64,000 nucleotides of DNA, taken from positions 124,001 through 188,000 of the forward strand of contig NZ_BMZO01000007.1 in the NCBI RefSeq assembly GCF_014652835.1, read 5' to 3'. The translations under genes and the position numbers were made by a program. The stretch comes from Limoniibacter endophyticus (lineage in GTDB: Bacteria; Pseudomonadota; Alphaproteobacteria; Rhizobiales; Rhizobiaceae). Below the pieces are notes generated by a model. The model did no database searches and was not told where the DNA came from. It saw only the letters and a list, made by a program, of their open reading frames with translations. Of the stretch, positions 60,728 through 64,000 are shown one piece after another (within the stretch, counting starts at the first letter, position 1; each line of letters begins with the position of its first letter).

Positions 60728-60934
60728 ATGAAACTCTATCGCCTGATTACCGGCCCTGATGACGCCACGTTCTGCCACCGGGTGACGGAGGCACTGAACA
60801 AGGGTTGGCAGTTGCAAGGCTCTCCCGTGTATGGCTTCGACGCAGAGGCCAGATCGATGCGCTGCGGCCAAGCCGTCATCAAGGAAGTCGAAGGGATCGA
60901 GTATGATCCGAGCATCAAGCTCGGTGCTTATTGA
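60728..60934 (+). CDS. DUF1737 family small protein
   Basis: Protein of 68 residues. MKLYRLITGPDDATFCHRVTEALNKGWQLQGSPVYGF is the DUF1737 pattern; function unknown. It starts 2 bases after the CitE-like lyase stop, so the two are co-transcribed. The 3' end overlaps the convergent zincin gene by 7 bases. Confidence 0.87.
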   Translation: MKLYRLITGPDDATFCHRVTEALNKGWQLQGSPVYGFDAEARSMRCGQAVIKEVEGIEYDPSIKLGAY

Positions 60935-61353
60935 TCGGCGATCGTCTCGATCCGTTCCATGTCCTCATCCGAAAGGCCGAAGTGATGGCCGATCTCGTGT
61001 ATGAGGACATGGTTTATGATGTCACCCAAAGTTTCTTCATTTTCCGCCCAGTAATCGAGTATCGCTCTGCGATATAAGGTAACTCGGTTCGGTCCTTCCC
61101 CTGTCTGAGGATTCCACCGGTCGGCAATTCCTCTACCTTCAAAAAGGCCAAGAAGATCAAACGGGCTTTCCAGAGAGAGGTCGTCCATGATCTCTTCTGT
61201 CGGGAATTCCGCAACCTGAATTACGATCTCGCCAGTCAGAGTGCGGAATTCTTCCGGCAGATGCGCATAGCATTCAAGACCCATAATTTCCATCTCTTCG
61301 AGAGAGGGTGAAAGCTGGTTATGCCATGCGCGATTTTGATAAATGCGAGCCAT
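60928..61353 (-). CDS. small zincin-like metallopeptidase family protein
   Basis: Protein of 141 residues. The zinc motif HEIGHHFGLSDEDME (HExxH at 119-123, with the further Asp/Glu) is at the C-terminal end, preceded by LGDIINHVLI. This is the minimal zincin fold of the DUF1025 family. No secretion signal is present, so it is cytoplasmic. Substrate unknown. It lies 62 bases after the Trm112 gene on the same strand. Confidence 0.88.
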   Translation of the reverse strand: MARIYQNRAWHNQLSPSLEEMEIMGLECYAHLPEEFRTLTGEIVIQVAEFPTEEIMDDLSLESPFDLLGLFEGRGIADRWNPQTGEGPNRVTLYRRAILDYWAENEETLGDIINHVLIHEIGHHFGLSDEDMERIETIADQ

Positions 61354-61415
61354 TTAAAATCCTTTTGTCGCCCGCATATAGCCTTTTGTTTCTCTCTGTT
61401 AAAGTCGAATGCGTG

Positions 61416-61625
61416 TCATAAAGAAAGAGTCTGAACCTCGTCCTCCGAAAGCCTGCGCGCCTCGGAAGGCAACATAATCGGGATGCCATCGCGAATCGGA
61501 TAAGCCAGCCGGGCCTTACTCGACCAGAGTTCCGATCTCTCACGTTTCCATACGAGCGGATTCTTGCTCAAAGGACAGACCAGCAGCTCAAGCATCCTCG
61601 CATCGATCGCGGTTTCATCAGGCAT
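61416..61625 (-). CDS. Trm112 family protein
   Basis: Protein of 69 residues: [18 protein letters not shown], then a strand, and [19 protein letters not shown], the Trm112/YcaR signature. Only one Cys remains (CPLSK), so a zinc site is unlikely here, as in other alphaproteobacterial members. Trm112 proteins act as partners of methyltransferases in archaea and eukaryotes; the bacterial role is unclear. It is 11 bases after the Lon N-domain gene. Confidence 0.88.
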   Translation of the reverse strand: MPDETAIDARMLELLVCPLSKNPLVWKRERSELWSSKARLAYPIRDGIPIMLPSEARRLSEDEVQTLSL

Positions 61626-61636
61626 CGATACTCCTA

Positions 61637-62311
61637 TTACTGTAGTCGCGTAGAACCCGGCTCCGTTGCCTGCTTAGCCAGTTCCATTTCGGTAATGGCG
61701 ATCAAAGTCTCTGCACGCGATTTCAAGTCAGGTGCCTCAAGAAGTGCCTGCTTTTCGGCGGGTCCGTAGGGTGCCATCATGCAAAGGCTGTTGACGAGAA
61801 GCGCGTTATCCGCTTGCCGGATCATCTCCCAATCGGTTTCGAGACCATTTGCCTCTAGATAGAGCTGAAACACCTCAAGCAAACTGTCGCGGTCGACGGC
61901 ATCACTCTCCAGAGCCTGATCGAGATCGCTTATAAAAAACTTGGATCGTACCTGCCGATAGGGCTTTCCTCCTGATATTTCTTCAGTAACGCGAAAACGA
62001 GATATTCCCTCCAGAAGGATCAGGTAGCGTCCGTCACCATTCTCGCTGAACGAGACGATACGACCCGCGCAGCCTACTGGTTTCAGCCCCGGCTCGCCTT
62101 CAAGCTCTTCAGTGTCTGCCATTGTCTGGATCATCCCGATCAGCCTGTTGCTGGCCAGTGCATCGTCGACCATGGCAATGTAGCGCGGTTCAAAAATGGT
62201 CAGTGGCAGACGTCCCAGCGGCAGAAGAAGTGCCCCGTTCAGCGGAAACACGGGTACGGTTTCCGGTAAGTCGCTGTCCCTACGATAATGAGCATTGCCT
62301 GCTTGAATCAC
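61637..62311 (-). CDS. Lon N-terminal-domain (LON substrate-binding) protein
   Basis: Protein of 224 residues that matches only the N-terminal domain of Lon: [36 protein letters not shown], then [30 protein letters not shown], and a helical C-terminal part ([35 protein letters not shown]). There is no ATPase or protease domain. It is probably an independent regulator or adaptor, but this is not established. GTG at 62311 is the start, 16 bases after cnoX. Confidence 0.88.
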   Translation of the reverse strand: MIQAGNAHYRRDSDLPETVPVFPLNGALLLPLGRLPLTIFEPRYIAMVDDALASNRLIGMIQTMADTEELEGEPGLKPVGCAGRIVSFSENGDGRYLILLEGISRFRVTEEISGGKPYRQVRSKFFISDLDQALESDAVDRDSLLEVFQLYLEANGLETDWEMIRQADNALLVNSLCMMAPYGPAEKQALLEAPDLKSRAETLIAITEMELAKQATEPGSTRLQ

Positions 62312-62327
62312 TACGTAACACCTCGCC

Positions 62328-63284
62328 CTACGAAAACAATGCCGTCGAAAGCTTTCTGCGCCCCTTTAAGGTCGCAGGATCGCCGTTCCCCCAAGCTTCA
62401 AAGAACTGGAGCAACTGCTGGCGCGCGCCATCCTCACGAAAAGCTCTGTCCTTGCGAATGACGTAAAGCAGATGCTCCACCGCTTCCTCGCGACGCCCCT
62501 GCGCATTGCGGATCAGAGCTAGCTGGAAGCGGGCATCTAGATCATCCGGGTTTTCGACCAGCGTTTGCTCGAACTGTGCCGGGTTTCCGAGCTTCGCAGC
62601 CTCCTCCGCAAGTGCAATACGAGTGCGTACGGCAGCGACAGTCGGATGACCCTGCGATTCGGCTGGCAGCCGATCCAGGAGAGCGACAGCATTCTCCATC
62701 TGATCATGATCGACATAAAGACCAGCCATACCGGCCACAGCTTCGGCATTATGCGGATCGCGTGACAATGCTTCCGAAAAGAGTTGCGCGGCAACGGCAT
62801 GATTACCTGCGGCAACAGCCGCTTTCGCCTCATCAATGGCGGTGCCAACCGCTTCCGCGGCCGGATCTGCAGCAGCGATCTTTGCAAGAAATTGCTCGAT
62901 CTGGCTTTCCGGCAAAGCTCCCATGAAGCCGTCAACAGGTTGACCATCCTTGAAAGCAATCACTGCGGGAATGGACTGGATTCCCATTTGACCTGCAATC
63001 GCCGGATGCTCGTCGATGTTCATCTTGGTAAGGCGGATCTTGCCTTTGGTTTTCGCGACAGCTTTTTCAAGCACTGGCGCCAATTGTTTGCAAGGTCCGC
63101 ACCAAGGAGCCCAGAAATCCACGAGGACAGGTCGAGAGCGCGACTCCTCTATGACATCGCGCACGAAGCTCTCCATTGTAACGTCGATCGAGCTCTCGGC
63201 TTGTGGGGATGCATCAGCTCCGCCAAAATTGACCGATGCCTCATACGTATTCTGATTTCCGAAGCCGTAGCCTTGCGTGCTCAT
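62328..63284 (-). CDS. cnoX: thioredoxin-TPR co-chaperone CnoX (YbbN)
   Basis: Protein of 318 residues. A thioredoxin domain (about 38-140) with Cys62 and Cys65 in FWAPWCGPCKQLAPVLEK is followed by TPR-like helices (about 145-300), the YbbN/CnoX architecture. CnoX protects substrates from oxidative stress with GroEL and DnaK. The WCGPC motif implies redox activity, unlike E. coli YbbN, which has a modified motif. First of cnoX-Lon domain-Trm112. Confidence 0.92.
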   Translation of the reverse strand: MSTQGYGFGNQNTYEASVNFGGADASPQAESSIDVTMESFVRDVIEESRSRPVLVDFWAPWCGPCKQLAPVLEKAVAKTKGKIRLTKMNIDEHPAIAGQMGIQSIPAVIAFKDGQPVDGFMGALPESQIEQFLAKIAAADPAAEAVGTAIDEAKAAVAAGNHAVAAQLFSEALSRDPHNAEAVAGMAGLYVDHDQMENAVALLDRLPAESQGHPTVAAVRTRIALAEEAAKLGNPAQFEQTLVENPDDLDARFQLALIRNAQGRREEAVEHLLYVIRKDRAFREDGARQQLLQFFEAWGNGDPATLKGRRKLSTALFS

Positions 63285-63346
63285 ATAGTCGCCTCAATGA
63301 TCTAGCTGCCAAACCCATGCGCCACCCTATCAAGAATGCGCAACAG

Positions 63347-63370
63347 CATCGACTCGAAAACAAGTCGATG
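63347..63370. repeat. perfect inverted repeat upstream of cnoX
   Basis: CATCGACT (63347-63354) and AGTCGATG (63363-63370) form an 8-base stem with an 8-base loop, about 63 bases before the cnoX start. No T-run. It could be an operator or a leader hairpin; no function is assigned. Confidence 0.4.
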
Positions 63371-63521
63371 CCATGGTCCTACTGGAGGCATGTGGCGACA
63401 CCGGGTTGAATTATCAACAAGCTCTCACTACGAGATATAGCATGCAGAGCGGCAGGAACCCTCTATCTGCTGGTTTCTGTGAAAACGAGATAAAATTTGC
63501 CGACAACGATCATTTTCGCTG

Positions 63522-63550
63522 TTGCATTCGGTTTTGTCTTCGGCCATATA
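63522..63550 (+). promoter_or_regulatory. predicted tRNA-Gly promoter
   Basis: TTGCAT (63522-63527) and CATATA (63545-63550) are separated by 17 bases and lie about 32 bases before the tRNA. A plausible sigma-70-type promoter, judged only by eye. Confidence 0.45.
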
Positions 63551-63581
63551 GCGCGTGTTCGCAAGACATGGCGAACGAAGA

Positions 63582-63656
63582 GCGGGTGTAGCTCAGGGGT
63601 AGAGCACAACCTTGCCAAGGTTGGGGTCGAGGGTTCGAATCCCTTCGCCCGCTCCA
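63582..63656 (+). tRNA. tRNA-Gly (anticodon GCC)
   Basis: A complete cloverleaf of 75 bases with encoded CCA. The acceptor arm GCGGGTG pairs with CGCCCGC (63646-63652), with a U-G pair at position 6. The anticodon stem CAACC/GGTTG encloses TTGCCAA, anticodon GCC, for GGC/GGU codons. The T loop GGTTCGAATC is canonical. A hairpin terminator follows within 12 bases. Confidence 0.97.
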
Positions 63657-63666
63657 AATTGGCTTT

Positions 63667-63694
63667 AAAAGCTTCGCATTTGCGAAGCTTTTTT
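63667..63694. terminator. terminator after tRNA-Gly
   Basis: AAAAGCTTCGCA pairs perfectly with TGCGAAGCTTTT and a TTTTTT tract follows. It can also end the convergent gene at 63757. Confidence 0.9.
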
Positions 63695-63756
63695 ATTTTC
63701 AGCTTTAGCCGAAAAAACAGCGCCAGCATTCTCCAGATCGGAACATGGCCGCAAAT

Positions 63757-64000
63757 TCAGCGCATCCGCCTGGCTGCCTCCAAGGTCAACGCAAGGAGCG
63801 CATGTCGCGTTGCCGCAACGGAAAGATCCTGACGCTGGCGCACGCGCAGCACTGCTGCCTGCAGCGACCGGAGAGCACGCGTGAGCGCCACGCTGTCCCA
63901 TCGCTCGACCGTTCGTTCGAAAAGCTTGCGTCGAGAGAAAAATATCGGCGGTCTTGCCCCCGCGACTGCGGAAGACGAGGAAACCCGATCTTGCTCCATT
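63757..64000 (-). CDS. holA: DNA polymerase III delta subunit, C-terminal fragment (probable)
   Basis: The gene runs off the end of the window; only about the last 80 residues are seen, in an open frame from the edge to a TGA at 63757. The segment RPPIFFSRRKLFERTVERWDS, then LTRALRSLQAAVLRVRQRQDLSVAATRHALLALTL, resembles the C-terminal helical collar domain of alphaproteobacterial HolA, which loads the beta clamp. The ATG at 63999 is internal to that frame. The call would be confirmed by the missing N-terminal part. Confidence 0.6.
   Translation of the reverse strand, partial: MEQDRVSSSSAVAGARPPIFFSRRKLFERTVERWDSVALTRALRSLQAAVLRVRQRQDLSVAATRHALLALTLEAARRMR

Noticed and set aside
63373-63591. 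A 72-codon plus-strand frame that runs into tRNA-Gly
   Set aside because: It overlaps the tRNA and its promoter; no coding character.

Overview
The window is chromosomal housekeeping DNA from an alphaproteobacterium of the Hyphomicrobiales (Rhizobiales), most likely a Brucellaceae relative (Brucella/Ochrobactrum or a neighbouring genus). The evidence is an Irr-type Fur regulator divergent from fabA, an Omp19-type lipoprotein, an invasion-associated locus B protein, DUF1232/DUF1223/DUF1737/DUF2794 proteins typical of this order, and protein sequences close to, but not the same as, the Brucella versions as I remember them. The genus assignment is inference.

Layout: 1-0.93 kb, an MliC-like lipoprotein and a GNAT acetyltransferase. 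1.28-4.5 kb, the fabA-fabB-fabI operon divergent from irr. 4.5-9.5 kb, a membrane diguanylate cyclase, then sdhCDAB. 9.5-13.5 kb, a YbbA/YbbP-type ABC transporter divergent from a GDSL esterase. 13.6-17.8 kb, thpR, a frameshifted low-molecular-weight phosphatase, DUF1232, IalB, rlmN and a membrane protein. 17.8-21.2 kb, a LysE exporter, argG, leuC. 21.5-25.6 kb, rimM-trmD-rplS, xerC and a TraB/GumN protein. 26.3-36.3 kb, the TCA operon mdh-sucC-sucD-sucA-sucB-(MAPEG protein)-(secreted protein)-lpdA. 36.4-42.7 kb, zapE, omp19, dapF-mtaB-ftsY-yciB. 42.7-48.5 kb, ccmABCDG divergent from acnA. 48.6-54.3 kb, DUF1223, DUF2794, a GNAT enzyme, a lytic transglycosylase and a GGDEF-EAL protein. 54.4-59.7 kb, asd, an MFS transporter with a large insert, leuB and leuD. 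59.8-64 kb, a CitE-like lyase, DUF1737, a small zincin, a Trm112 protein, a Lon N-domain protein, the thioredoxin-TPR protein CnoX, tRNA-Gly(GCC) and the C-terminal end of what is probably holA.

Together the genes supply the TCA steps from 2-oxoglutarate to fumarate, malate dehydrogenase and aconitase (fumarase and citrate synthase are not here), three leucine genes, two aspartate-family genes (asd, dapF), part of cytochrome c maturation, fatty-acid synthesis, and translation and tRNA modification. Several gene pairs overlap by an ATGA (ABC ATPase/permease, rimM/trmD, dapF/mtaB, ccmD/ccmC, ccmA/ccmB), so translational coupling is likely at each.

I see no prophage, insertion sequence, CRISPR array, integron or defence island, and no clear candidate for a new multi-gene system. 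The features most worth a second look are the broken tyrosine phosphatase at 14.4 kb, a possible second frameshifted small gene at 55.5-55.8 kb, the roughly 190-residue insert in the MFS transporter, the two non-TCA genes inside the 2-oxoglutarate dehydrogenase operon, the long charged tail of L19, and several strong hairpins between genes.
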